Source of the DNA: UBA10649 sp965278945
GTDB lineage: Bacteria > Actinomycetota > Actinomycetes > S36-B12
Reading direction: 5' to 3'
Assembly: GCA_965278945.1 (NCBI GenBank)
Contig: OZ257128.1
Location: forward strand, 1,736,001 to 1,800,000
Length of the DNA stretch: 64,000 bases
Shown here: positions 15,512 through 24,185 of the stretch, in pieces
Layout: the number at the start of each line of letters is the position of its first letter
How positions within the stretch are numbered: position 1 is the stretch's first letter
Program-made: the position numbers and the translations under genes
Notes under the pieces: generated by a model
Seen by the model: the letters and a program-made list of their open reading frames with translations, nothing else
Database searches by the model: none
What the model was told of the DNA's origin: nothing

Positions 15512-16573
15512 CTAGACGTCGATCGGCGCGGGAGCGTCAATCGCTGGCAAGGCATCGGCGGGAGCGTCGACCTGTGGGCCGATGCCCAGTGCCTCCTTGA
15601 TCCGCTTCTCGATCTCGTTGGCCAGGTCGGGGTTGTCCTTGAGGAACGTGCGGGCGTTCTCCTTGCCCTGCCCCAGCTGGTCGCCCTCGTAGGTGTACCA
15701 GGCGCCGGACTTGCGGACGATGCCCGCGTCGACGCCGATGTCGATGAGCGAGCCCTCGCGCGAAATGCCCTCGCCGTAGAGGATGTCGAACTCGGCCTGC
15801 TTGAACGGCGGGGCGACCTTGTTCTTGACCACCTTGACGCGGGTGCGGTTGCCGACGGCTTCCGTGCCGCCCTTGAGGGTCTCGATCCGGCGCACGTCGA
15901 GGCGGACCGACGCGTAGAACTTCAACGCCTTGCCACCCGTGGTGGTCTCCGGCGAGCCGAACATCACGCCGATCTTCTCGCGCAGCTGGTTGATGAAGAT
16001 GCAGGTCGTGTTGGTGTTGCTCAGGGCGCCGGCCATCTTGCGCAGGGCCTGGCTCATGAGACGGGCCTGGAGGCCGACGTGGCTGTCGCCCATCTCGCCC
16101 TCGATCTCGGCGCGGGGCACGAGCGCGGCGACGGAGTCGATGACGACCAGGTCGATGGCTCCCGAGCGGACCAGGGTGTCGCAGATCTCCAGGGCCTGCT
16201 CGCCCGTGTCGGGCTGGGAGACGTAGAGGCTGTCGAGGTCGATGCCCAGCTTCGAGGCGTAGTCCGGGTCGAGCGCATGCTCGGCGTCGATGAAGGCCGC
16301 GAGTCCGCCGGCGGCCTGGACGCTGGCGATGGCGTGCAGCGCGAGGGTGGTCTTGCCCGAGGACTCCGGGCCGTAGATCTCCACGATGCGGCCACGGGGC
16401 AGTCCGCCGATGCCCAGCGCGATGTCGAGCGCGATCGAGCCGGTGGGGATCACCTCGATCGGGATCCGGCCCTCTTCGCCAAGACGCATGATCGATCCCT
16501 TGCCGAACTGGCGCTCGATCTGAGCGAGGGCGGCGTCGAGTGCCTTCTCGCGGTCGTTGGCGGCGCTGGCCAT
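15512..16573 (-). CDS. recA: Recombinase RecA
   Basis: RecA is the DNA-strand-exchange ATPase and the activator of LexA self-cleavage. The 353-residue protein has Walker A GPESSGKTT (68-76), Walker B around LVVIDSVAALVP, and the DNA-binding loops in the MSQALRKMAG and GSPETTTGGKALKFYAS regions. The ATG at 16573 follows the ribosome site AAGGAG at 6 nt. No intein is present. A LexA-type box about 130 nt upstream lies in the 3' end of the preceding MFS gene. Confidence 0.98.
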   Translation of the reverse strand: MASAANDREKALDAALAQIERQFGKGSIMRLGEEGRIPIEVIPTGSIALDIALGIGGLPRGRIVEIYGPESSGKTTLALHAIASVQAAGGLAAFIDAEHALDPDYASKLGIDLDSLYVSQPDTGEQALEICDTLVRSGAIDLVVIDSVAALVPRAEIEGEMGDSHVGLQARLMSQALRKMAGALSNTNTTCIFINQLREKIGVMFGSPETTTGGKALKFYASVRLDVRRIETLKGGTEAVGNRTRVKVVKNKVAPPFKQAEFDILYGEGISREGSLIDIGVDAGIVRKSGAWYTYEGDQLGQGKENARTFLKDNPDLANEIEKRIKEALGIGPQVDAPADALPAIDAPAPIDV

Positions 16574-16693
16574 GATGTCTCCTTGATTCGCGGTGATCGG
16601 GGTACGGCGGGAAACCTATGCGGCTTGTCTGACACTCGATCCCGGGTAGCGGCTGCCTGTGATCGACGGCCACGCCCGAGCTCGTGAACCAGA

Positions 16694-16700
16694 ATCTATA
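16694..16700 (-). promoter_or_regulatory. Predicted -10 box of recA
   Basis: TATAGAT on the minus strand directly adjoins the LexA box, placing transcription start near 16688 and giving a leader of roughly 115 nt. Confidence 0.5.
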
Positions 16701-17982
16701 TCGAACGGGTGTTCGAATGCACGCGACACGCCGGGGTCGCCACGGCGACCGCCAGGACCACCAGCGGCACGATGGCCACGGCGCACAGCAGGCCGTACGA
16801 GCCCACCAGGACGATCAGGCCCGCGATCGCTCCCCCGAGCGCTCCGGCGGCGTTCATCGTCAGGCCGGAGAGGCCCTGCACCGACGGCCGCTCGACCACG
16901 GCGACCTCGTCGGTCAGCATCGTCGAGCCGGCGATGAGCGTGCACGACCAGCCCAGTCCGAGCAGGAAGAGCCCCGCTCCCAGGATCGGGACACTGTGAG
17001 CGGGCGCCAGCCCGCTGACCACGCAGGCCGTCGCGAGGATCACGATTCCGGCCACGACCACGGGCATGCGCCCTATCCGATCGACGGCCAGGCCGACGAT
17101 CGGCGAGAAGGCGAACATGCCGGCGACATGCAGGCTGATCACCAGACCGATGAGCTGCAGCGTCACGTCGACGTGGGACATGTGGACGGGAGTCATCACC
17201 ATCACCGAGACCATCACGACGTGGCCGACCGAGATCACCGCGATGCCGAGGATCGCTCGAGGCCGTCCGCGCAGGTGGCGGATGCCGTCGCGCACGCGCG
17301 GCTGGGCCGACGTGTCTCCTGATGCCTCGCGATGGGCGATTGCCGTCAGGTACGGATCAGGACGCAGCAGCGCCATCAGCACCAGGACGGCGATGACCAG
17401 GCAGACCGCCGAGAGCAGGTAGGGACCGGCGTACTGCGGGAAGCCAAGGGCAAGGCCCACGTTGTCAGCAGCGTTGAGCAGGTTCGGTCCGAGGATCGCG
17501 CCGATGGTGCCCGCCCAGACCACCCAGGCCAGTGCGCGCGCCCGGTGCTCCTCGAGAGCCAGGTCCGTGGCGGCGAAGCCGGCCTGGCTGGACGCCGCCG
17601 ATGCCACGCCGACGAGTCCGCAGCCCAGGTAGACCAGCGCGAGGCTCTGCGTGATTGCCGCCACGACGACGAGGACTGCGCCCACGGCGGCCAGTGCGTA
17701 TCCGGTGGACAAAGAGACCCGACGGCCGTGGGTCAGCGCGATCCGCGCGAGCGGCAGGGCCAGCACCGCGGCGCCGACGACGCCCGCCGACGGGGCGAAT
17801 CCCGCCGCCGCCTCGTTGCCCGCGACCGCCTCGGCGAGCAGGGATCCCGCCGCGACAGTGCCCGCGACGGCGATGCCGCCGAACACTTGCGAACCCGACA
17901 GCACCCGGACCGTGTTCCGCTGGATCTGGGCGGCGGAGAGTACCCGTCCGGCGTGCGCGGCGTCCTGGTCGGCGGACGTCAC
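16696..17982 (-). CDS. MFS transporter (12 helices)
   Basis: A 428-residue major facilitator protein with two six-helix halves. The loop 2-3 region holds LARIALTHGRRVSLSTGY and the second half VGLAVDRIGRMPVVVAG, an MFS motif A relative. The central cytoplasmic loop is short (AHREASGDTSAQPRVRDG). Its GTG start overlaps the sulfotransferase stop as GTGA, so the two are coupled. The last codons contain the LexA box of recA, which constrains its C-terminus. The substrate is unknown; a link with a sulfated metabolite is suggested only by the neighbour. Confidence 0.88.
   Translation of the reverse strand: MTSADQDAAHAGRVLSAAQIQRNTVRVLSGSQVFGGIAVAGTVAAGSLLAEAVAGNEAAAGFAPSAGVVGAAVLALPLARIALTHGRRVSLSTGYALAAVGAVLVVVAAITQSLALVYLGCGLVGVASAASSQAGFAATDLALEEHRARALAWVVWAGTIGAILGPNLLNAADNVGLALGFPQYAGPYLLSAVCLVIAVLVLMALLRPDPYLTAIAHREASGDTSAQPRVRDGIRHLRGRPRAILGIAVISVGHVVMVSVMVMTPVHMSHVDVTLQLIGLVISLHVAGMFAFSPIVGLAVDRIGRMPVVVAGIVILATACVVSGLAPAHSVPILGAGLFLLGLGWSCTLIAGSTMLTDEVAVVERPSVQGLSGLTMNAAGALGGAIAGLIVLVGSYGLLCAVAIVPLVVLAVAVATPACRVHSNTRSI
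16701..16716. promoter_or_regulatory. LexA-binding SOS box controlling recA
   Basis: TCGAACGGGTGTTCGA is a palindrome matching the actinobacterial/Gram-positive SOS box (GAAC-N4-GTTC). It lies within the last codons of the upstream MFS gene and abuts the recA -10 box, so a LexA dimer would cover the recA promoter. Confidence 0.85.
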
Positions 17983-18680
17983 GCGGAGTCCGGCGCGTGC
18001 GGGCCGTGGTCGAGCCGCTCCCCCACGGCGGCGCGCACGGCAGCGTCGTCAGAGGGAAGGCCGAGACCGGCGAACGCGTCGATGAGCACCTGCGGATCGG
18101 CCGACCACGCGTCGTAGTCGAGGAGGGCGGCTCGGCGCGGGCCGAGAATCCTGGTCAGATCGTCTGTCGCGTCGGTCAGCCATGAACGCGTCGTCGCGAG
18201 CACCTCGAGGGCATTCTCGTTGCCCGGCCACCACCCGCTCTTGGCCGCCTCCTGCGGGTCGCGCACGTTGACGACGTAGCAAATGCCCGGCAGCAGCTTG
18301 TCGAGGAACAGCAGGTAGTTCAGCAGGTCGTCATAACTGGGGAAATGGCCCGGCTCGTAGCGGACCTCCTTGAAGCCCAGCCAGGTCGTGTCGGGTCTGG
18401 GCCGAAGGACGGTGTCGACCACATGGCGCCGCAGGTCGGCGACGACATCCGGCGGGCTCAGGCGCGCAGAGCCGAACCACGGGTGCGTGGGCTTGCCGGC
18501 GTGGTGGCGATCGGCGGTCTCCGCGATCGCCTGGACATACGCGTTCAGCCCCCGCAACGCGGAGTAGTTCTCACCGCGCACGATGACCCCGGGAAGCGCA
18601 TTGAGTGCGGCCTGGAGGACTGTGCTCCCGGTGCGTCCGTAGGTGACGACGGTGACGAACCGCAGCGGCTCACCACTCAC
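17979..18680 (-). CDS. Sulfotransferase-family protein
   Basis: The product has about 233 residues. FVTVVTYGRTGSTVLQAALNA at its N-terminus matches the 5'-phosphosulfate-binding loop of PAPS-dependent sulfotransferases (RSGST-type), followed by LPGVIVRGENYSALRG. Later, YVVNVRDPQEAAKSGWW resembles the 3'-phosphate loop (RDPR-like). The open frame extends further, but the GTG at 18680 gives the family start and overlaps the DUF3046 stop by 4 nt (GTGA). The acceptor is unknown. Position between DUF3046 and an MFS exporter in a tight operon upstream of recA is unusual. Confidence 0.75.
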   Translation of the reverse strand: MSGEPLRFVTVVTYGRTGSTVLQAALNALPGVIVRGENYSALRGLNAYVQAIAETADRHHAGKPTHPWFGSARLSPPDVVADLRRHVVDTVLRPRPDTTWLGFKEVRYEPGHFPSYDDLLNYLLFLDKLLPGICYVVNVRDPQEAAKSGWWPGNENALEVLATTRSWLTDATDDLTRILGPRRAALLDYDAWSADPQVLIDAFAGLGLPSDDAAVRAAVGERLDHGPHAPDSA

Positions 18681-18868
18681 CGCAGGATCCCGGGCACCTC
18701 GGTGAACGCGCAGACCGCGCGCCAGATGTCCTTGGTGTCGACTCCCGCCGCGATCGCCTGGTCGGCGGTCAGTCCCAGCTGCGGCAGGACCATGTCGTGC
18801 GCCCACGATCGGGAGTAGGCAGGCCCGAAGACCTCGTCCATCCGCTCCCAGAAGTCCGTTAGCCGCAC
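18677..18868 (-). CDS. DUF3046 family protein
   Basis: A 63-residue soluble protein beginning MRLTDFWERMDEVFGPAY (GTG start) and containing SRSWAHDMVLPQLG and DIWRAVCAFTEVP. This is the DUF3046 pattern, an actinobacterial family of unknown function habitually encoded next to recA-recX. The GTG at 18868 is chosen over upstream ATGs at 18886 and 18895 because the family begins at this point; CAGACT lies 6 nt upstream. Here the usual partner recA is separated by a sulfotransferase and an MFS gene. Confidence 0.85.
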   Translation of the reverse strand: MRLTDFWERMDEVFGPAYSRSWAHDMVLPQLGLTADQAIAAGVDTKDIWRAVCAFTEVPGILR

Positions 18869-18890
18869 GGCGGCAGTCTGCCCCATCCAG

Positions 18891-18896
18891 CACAAT
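18891..18896 (+). promoter_or_regulatory. Predicted -10 box of leaderless lhr
   Basis: CACAAT ends 7 nt before the lhr ATG; no ribosome site is visible. It lies in the 35-bp gap to the divergent DUF3046 gene. Confidence 0.45.
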
Positions 18897-18903
18897 CAAC
18901 GAC

Positions 18904-21900
18904 ATGCCCGGGGCCGAACTCCTCTCAGACGCCACGCGTCAGTGGTTCGCGGGCGCCTTCGAGACCGCGACCGATGCGCAGGTCGGGGCGTGGGAGGCCA
19001 TCGCGCGCGGGGACGACACCCTCGTGGTGGCCCCGACGGGCAGCGGCAAGACCCTTGCCGCCTTCCTGCACGCGATCGACCGGCTTCTCATCGAGCCTCC
19101 GCCCGTCGAGCGGCACCGCCGCTGCCGCGTGCTGTACGTCTCCCCGCTCAAGGCACTGGCCGTCGACGTGGAGCGCAACCTGCGCAGCCCGCTCGTGGGC
19201 ATCGAGCGCGAGGCCGGCCGGCTGGGCATCGAGACCAACGAGATCCGCATCGGCCTGCGCACCGGCGATACGCCGCAGGCCGAGCGAGCCCGGCTCGCGA
19301 CCCGGCCGCCGGACATCCTCATCACGACGCCGGAGTCGTTGTTCCTGCTGCTGACCTCCAAGGCGCGCGAGTCGCTGCAGGGCGTAGACACGGTCATCAT
19401 CGACGAGGTGCACGCCGTCGCGGGCACCAAGCGCGGAGCGCACCTGGCCCTCTCACTTGACCGCCTCGACATGCTGCTCGACCGGCCAGCGCAGAGGATC
19501 GGGCTGTCCGCCACCGTCAGCCCTATCGACGAGGTGGCGCGGTTCATCCGCGCCGAGCGCCCGGCGACCGTCGTCGCCCCGGTGAGCGTCAAGCGCTGGG
19601 ATCTGCAGATCCGCGTGCCCGTCGAGGACATGGCCGACCTGGCGGTCGAGGCCGGCATCGAAGGCCCGGCCGCGCACACGTCGATCTGGCCGCATATCGA
19701 CGAGCAGCTCGTCGACCTCATCGAGCAGCACCGCACCACCCTCGTCTTCGCGAACTCCCGTCGTCTCGCTGAGCGCATCACCGCGCAGATCAACGAGATC
19801 TCGGCCGAGCGCACGAGCGCCGCCGGACTGCCGCCCGTCGGACCGATTGCCCGGGCCCACCACGGCTCGGTGAGCAAGGAGCAGCGCTCGCTTATCGAGG
19901 AGGACCTCAAGGCCGGGCGCCTGCCTGCCGTCGTAGCGACGAGCAGTCTCGAGCTGGGCATCGACATGGGCGCCATCGACCTCGTCGTCCAGGTCGAGAC
20001 GCCGCCGAGCGTGGCCAGCGGCCTGCAGCGGGTCGGTCGGGCCGGGCATCAGGTCGGGGCCGTCAGCCGCGGCATCGTCTTCCCGAAGTTTCGCGGCGAC
20101 CTGGTCACCTCGGCCGTCGTCGTGCAGCGCATGCGCGGCGGCTTGATCGAGGACATCCGCATCCCGCGCAATCCCCTAGACGTCCTAGCCCAGCAGATCG
20201 TCGCGGCCGTAGCCATGGACGACTGGCAGGTCGCCGACCTGCTCGACCTGTGCCGGCGTTCGGCGTCGTTCACCACTCTGACCCCAGCCGTATTCGAGTC
20301 GGTGCTCGACATGCTGTCCGGCCGCTACCCGTCTGACGAGTTCGCCGAGCTGCGGCCACGACTGGTCTGGGACCGCACCACCGACCTGCTCACCGGACGG
20401 CCAGGAGCCCAGCGGCTCGCCGTCACGAGCGGTGGCACGATCCCTGATCGCGGGTTGTTCGCGGTCTACCTCGTCGGCGCCACCCGCACGGAGGGCGCGC
20501 GCATCGGCGAGCTCGATGAGGAGATGGTCTACGAGTCGCGCACGGGTGACGTGATCGCGCTCGGTGCCTCGAGCTGGCGTATCGAGGAGATCACTCACGA
20601 TCGCGTGCTCGTCAGCCCCGCTCCGGGACATCCCGGACGCCTGCCGTTCTGGAAGGGTGATGCGCTCGGTCGTCCGGCCGCACTGGGCGAGGCGGTGGGG
20701 GCATTCGTCCGCGGGCTGTCGACCGCGCGAGACCCGGCAGCGCTGGTCGCGACGATGGACCTCGACGACCGGGCAGCCGCCAATCTCGTCTCGTACATCG
20801 CCGAGCAGCGCGAGTCGACCCACCACGTGCCCACCGACACGACGATCGTCGTCGAGCGCTTCCGCGACGAGCTGGGCGACTGGCGGGTCGTCGTGCACTC
20901 GCCCTTCGGCGCCCGCGTGCACGCACCCTGGGCGCTGGCGCTGGGCGCGCGGATCCGCGAGAGCGTCGGCCTCGACGCACATGTGATGCACTCCGACGAC
21001 GGCATCGTGCTGCGCCTGCCCGACACCGAGGACGAGGCGGCCGCGATGTCGGTGGCCGAGCTGATCCGTATCGAGCCCGAGGAGATCGAGGCTCTGGTCA
21101 CCGCGCATGTCGGCGGTTCTGCGCTATTCGCCGCGCGCTTTCGCGAGTGCGCGGCCCGCGCCCTGCTGCTCCCCCGCCGGCGGCCCGGCCAGCGCTCGCC
21201 GCTGTGGCAGCAGCGTCAGCGTTCCTCGCACCTGCTCGAGGTGGCCTCGGGCTACGCGTCGTTCCCCATCATTCTCGAGACGATCCGCGAGTGCCTCCAG
21301 GATGTCTACGACGTCCCGGCACTCCGCGACCTGCTCAACTCGCTCCGCGACGGCCGAGTTCGCGTGCACGAGGTATTCACCGAGCATCCCTCGCCGTTCG
21401 CGCAGTCGCTGCTCTTCGGCTACGTCGCGTCCTTCCTCTACGAGGGCGACTCCCCGCTGGCCGAGCGTCGCGCCGAGGCGCTGACCCTCGACACCCGACT
21501 GCTCGCCGAACTGCTCGGCACGCCCGAGCTGCGCGACCTGCTCGACGTCGACGCGATCGACGAGGTCGAGGCCGAACTGCAGCGCACAGCGGAGGCGTAT
21601 CGCGCCAAGGACCTCGAAGGTGCAGCAGACCTGCTGCGGATGATCGGTCCGCTGTCCGATGACGACGCGGGCGCGCGGGGCGTCGATCCGGCGTGGCTGG
21701 CCACCCTGCGTGATGACCGTCGGGCGATCCTCGTGCGGATCGCCGGTTCTCCGCGCACGGCAGCGATCGAGGACGCCTCGCGCCTGCGTGACGCCCTCGG
21801 GGTGGCGTTGCCGGTCGGCATTCCCGAGGCGCATCTGGCGCCGGTTGCCGATCCGCTCGGCGACCTCGTCGGCCGATTCGGGCGCACGCACGGGCCGTTC

Positions 21901-23358
21901 ACGCGCGAGGCCGTCACCGGATCTCTCGGACTTGCCCCCGCGGTCGTCGACGAGGTCCTGCAGCGACTGGTCGAGTCCGGACGCCTGGTCCGGGGCGAGT
22001 TCCGACCGGGCGGGTCGCACACCGAGTACTGCGATCCCGAGGTCCTGCGACGAGTCCGGCGCCGCAGCATCGCGCACCTGCGCCACGAGATCGAGCCGGT
22101 CCCGCCGGAGCGCTTCGCGGCCTTCCTCACCAGGTGGCAGCACGTCCCCGCGCACGGATCTCGTGCCGCAGCCAGAGGCGTCGATGGCTGCTACGAGGTG
22201 ATCGAGCAGCTTGCCGGAGTCTCGCTTCCGGCGAGCACATGGCTCAGCGGCGTCTTCACCGCCCGGGTCGACGACTTCCACCCCGGCATGCTCGACGAGC
22301 TCACGACCTCGGGCGACGTCGTGTGGTGGGGCGAGTCAGCGTTGTCGGGCGGCGACGGCGTGGTCGGCATCGCGCCCGCGGATCGCGCGCACCTGCTGCG
22401 TCCGCCAGCCGCTGACGCCTCCGAGGATCTCGGGCCGATCGAGCGCGCGGTCCTCGACGCCCTTGCCGGCGGCGGCGCGTACTTCTTCCGCGACATCAGC
22501 GACCGGGTGTCCACGTCGAACGGAATAACTGGCGACGCCGACGTCATCGAGGCGCTGTGGACTCTCGTCTGGTCGGGGCTGGTCACCAATGACAGCTGGG
22601 CCGCGCTGCGGTCCCGGGCCGGGGGCGGTCGCGCGACGCGCACGCCGACCCGCGGCAGGCGCGGTCGCCTGGCGATGCCCAGCCGCACCGGACCGCCCGC
22701 GGCGGCCGGGCGCTGGTCACTCCTACCTCCCACTACGGCGTCGGGCACCGAGCGCGCCCGGGCCACCGGCGACGCGCTCCTTGACCGCTATGGCATCGTC
22801 ACGCGCGGCAGCGTCATGGCCGAGCACATCGATGGCGGGTTCTCCGCGGTCTACCGGGTGCTGTCCGCGTTCGAGGATGCCGGACGTTGCCGTCGCACCT
22901 ACGCGGTCGACGGGCTCGGGGCCGCGCAGTTCGCCCTGCCCGTCGCCGTCGACCAGCTCCGAGTGCGGACTGACCAGAACGCCGAAGTCGTCGTGCTGGC
23001 CGCGAGCGATCCCGCGAACGCCTACGGTGCGGCGCTGCCGTGGCCCGCTGTCGAGGGCGCGACGCACCGGCCAGCCAGGAAGGCGGGAGCACTGATCGTG
23101 CTCGTCGACGGGCTGCCCGCGCTCTACGTGGAGCGCGGCGGCAAGTCCCTGCTCACGTGGGAGATCGGCACCGAGTCGCTAGGCGCAGCCGCGGTGGCGT
23201 TGGCGCGCAGCGGACCGCGCCTGGGAATGGGGCGCGCGCCGATCACGCGCGTCAACGGCTCAGAACTCGCCGATCATCCCGGGGTCGCCCATGCGCTGGG
23301 CGAAGCCGGGTTCTTGTCGACTCCGCGAGGAGTCAGACTCCCGCGAACGACGGCCTGA
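18904..23358 (+). CDS. lhr: Lhr-type superfamily 2 DNA helicase
   Basis: A very large (1484 residues) ATP-dependent 3'-5' helicase. Motif I APTGSGKT lies at 43-50, motif II IIDEVHAVAG near 165-174, motif III LSATVSP near 199, and motifs IV-VI through SLELGIDMG and QRVGRAGHQ. A winged-helix and Lhr-core domain run to about residue 860, followed by the long C-terminal Lhr domain found in mycobacterial and other actinobacterial Lhr. Lhr acts in DNA repair (mitomycin C response in mycobacteria). The stretch SRAGGGRATRTPTRGRRGR near 1240 is a basic disordered linker. It is the longest gene in the window and overlaps clgR by 26 nt tail to tail. Confidence 0.95.
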   Translation: MPGAELLSDATRQWFAGAFETATDAQVGAWEAIARGDDTLVVAPTGSGKTLAAFLHAIDRLLIEPPPVERHRRCRVLYVSPLKALAVDVERNLRSPLVGIEREAGRLGIETNEIRIGLRTGDTPQAERARLATRPPDILITTPESLFLLLTSKARESLQGVDTVIIDEVHAVAGTKRGAHLALSLDRLDMLLDRPAQRIGLSATVSPIDEVARFIRAERPATVVAPVSVKRWDLQIRVPVEDMADLAVEAGIEGPAAHTSIWPHIDEQLVDLIEQHRTTLVFANSRRLAERITAQINEISAERTSAAGLPPVGPIARAHHGSVSKEQRSLIEEDLKAGRLPAVVATSSLELGIDMGAIDLVVQVETPPSVASGLQRVGRAGHQVGAVSRGIVFPKFRGDLVTSAVVVQRMRGGLIEDIRIPRNPLDVLAQQIVAAVAMDDWQVADLLDLCRRSASFTTLTPAVFESVLDMLSGRYPSDEFAELRPRLVWDRTTDLLTGRPGAQRLAVTSGGTIPDRGLFAVYLVGATRTEGARIGELDEEMVYESRTGDVIALGASSWRIEEITHDRVLVSPAPGHPGRLPFWKGDALGRPAALGEAVGAFVRGLSTARDPAALVATMDLDDRAAANLVSYIAEQRESTHHVPTDTTIVVERFRDELGDWRVVVHSPFGARVHAPWALALGARIRESVGLDAHVMHSDDGIVLRLPDTEDEAAAMSVAELIRIEPEEIEALVTAHVGGSALFAARFRECAARALLLPRRRPGQRSPLWQQRQRSSHLLEVASGYASFPIILETIRECLQDVYDVPALRDLLNSLRDGRVRVHEVFTEHPSPFAQSLLFGYVASFLYEGDSPLAERRAEALTLDTRLLAELLGTPELRDLLDVDAIDEVEAELQRTAEAYRAKDLEGAADLLRMIGPLSDDDAGARGVDPAWLATLRDDRRAILVRIAGSPRTAAIEDASRLRDALGVALPVGIPEAHLAPVADPLGDLVGRFGRTHGPFTREAVTGSLGLAPAVVDEVLQRLVESGRLVRGEFRPGGSHTEYCDPEVLRRVRRRSIAHLRHEIEPVPPERFAAFLTRWQHVPAHGSRAAARGVDGCYEVIEQLAGVSLPASTWLSGVFTARVDDFHPGMLDELTTSGDVVWWGESALSGGDGVVGIAPADRAHLLRPPAADASEDLGPIERAVLDALAGGGAYFFRDISDRVSTSNGITGDADVIEALWTLVWSGLVTNDSWAALRSRAGGGRATRTPTRGRRGRLAMPSRTGPPAAAGRWSLLPPTTASGTERARATGDALLDRYGIVTRGSVMAEHIDGGFSAVYRVLSAFEDAGRCRRTYAVDGLGAAQFALPVAVDQLRVRTDQNAEVVVLAASDPANAYGAALPWPAVEGATHRPARKAGALIVLVDGLPALYVERGGKSLLTWEIGTESLGAAAVALARSGPRLGMGRAPITRVNGSELADHPGVAHALGEAGFLSTPRGVRLPRTTA

Positions 23359-23608
23359 GCGGCTCCTCGGCGGTCTCCGCCTCGGCAACCTGGAAGCTCA
23401 CCGATGCCAAGACATCCGAGAGCGACACCTCAAGCGCTGAGCAAATGGCCCCCAGCAGTTCGCTGGATGCCTCCTTCTGGCCCCGCTCCACCTCGGAGAG
23501 GTAGCCCAGGGAGACGGCGGCGGCCCCGGAGACATCCCGGAGGGTGCGGCCTTGATCCTTACGACGGCGACGCAGTTCATCGCCAATGACGTGCCTGAGG
23601 ACGATCAC
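23333..23608 (-). CDS. clgR: XRE-family regulator ClgR
   Basis: A 91-residue Cro/CI-type helix-turn-helix protein: LRDVSGAAAVSLGYLSEVERG is the recognition region, followed by KEASSELLGAICSALEVSLSDVL. This matches ClgR, the actinobacterial activator of clp protease and other stress genes. Its place beside cinA and pgsA is the usual one. The GTG at 23608 is preferred because GGAGG stands 4 nt upstream; the upstream ATG at 23623 would put that site inside the gene. Actinobacterial ClgR often ends in a degradation signal; here the protein ends RPSFAGV, a hydrophobic end that could serve so. Confidence 0.88.
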   Translation of the reverse strand: MIVLRHVIGDELRRRRKDQGRTLRDVSGAAAVSLGYLSEVERGQKEASSELLGAICSALEVSLSDVLASVSFQVAEAETAEEPLRPSFAGV

Positions 23609-23711
23609 GACCCCTCCCTTCATCGATAGAACTCGACTTCACGCTATCCCGCTGAGACGACCTAGCGCTGATCGAGGTTCCTTGCCGTGGGCAACGCGGT
23701 GCTGTGGCGGC

Positions 23712-24185
23712 CTATTCCCGCAGGCCTTCCAGCACCAGGTCGAAGCATGCCGCGACCGTCTGACGCCGGACCTCCTGGCGCTCGCCGACGACCATGAGGT
23801 GCCGGGCGCGGGTTCCATCGGGGCCGCTGACGGCGATCCAGACCGAGCCGGCCGGCTGGCCATCGTGAGGCTCGGGCCCGGCCACGCCGGTGGTGCCGAT
23901 GCCGATGTCCGCCATGAGCACCCGCCCGGCGCCCTCGGCCATGGCCCGGGCCACGCCCTCGCTCACGACTCCCCCAGCGACGGCCTCGTCTGGAACGCCG
24001 AGCAGATCGTGCTTGAGGTCCAGGTGGTAGGCAACCACGGAACCGCGGAGCATGCCCGAGCAGCCCGGGATCTCCGCGAGCGTGGATACGACGAGTCCGG
24101 CCGTGAGCGACTCGCCGGTAGCGACGGTCAGGCCGCGGGCGATGCAGAGGTCGACGATGGCTCGTGCGTCCTCATGCAGGGTCAC
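23712..24185 (-). CDS. cinA: CinA C-terminal domain protein (NMN amidohydrolase, PncC type)
   Basis: A 157-residue single-domain CinA protein. The family deamidates nicotinamide mononucleotide in NAD recycling. ATGESLTAGLVVSTLAEIPG contains the conserved ESLT catalytic/binding segment, and IGTTGVAGPEPHDGQPAGSVW the conserved Gly-rich core. The N-terminal MoCF-like domain of full-length CinA is absent, as in many actinobacteria. It overlaps pgsA by 14 nt on the same strand, forming a rimO-pgsA-cinA operon. Confidence 0.9.
   Translation of the reverse strand: MTLHEDARAIVDLCIARGLTVATGESLTAGLVVSTLAEIPGCSGMLRGSVVAYHLDLKHDLLGVPDEAVAGGVVSEGVARAMAEGAGRVLMADIGIGTTGVAGPEPHDGQPAGSVWIAVSGPDGTRARHLMVVGERQEVRRQTVAACFDLVLEGLRE

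Noticed and set aside
18677..18895. Upstream ATG starts for the DUF3046 gene (18895, 18886)
   Set aside because: The family begins at the MRLT-like segment encoded from GTG 18868; the extra residues are not family-like.
23609..23711. A ClgR binding site in the clgR-cinA gap (CGCTATCCCGC-like stretch)
   Set aside because: The match is partial and I am not certain of the consensus, so it is not annotated.
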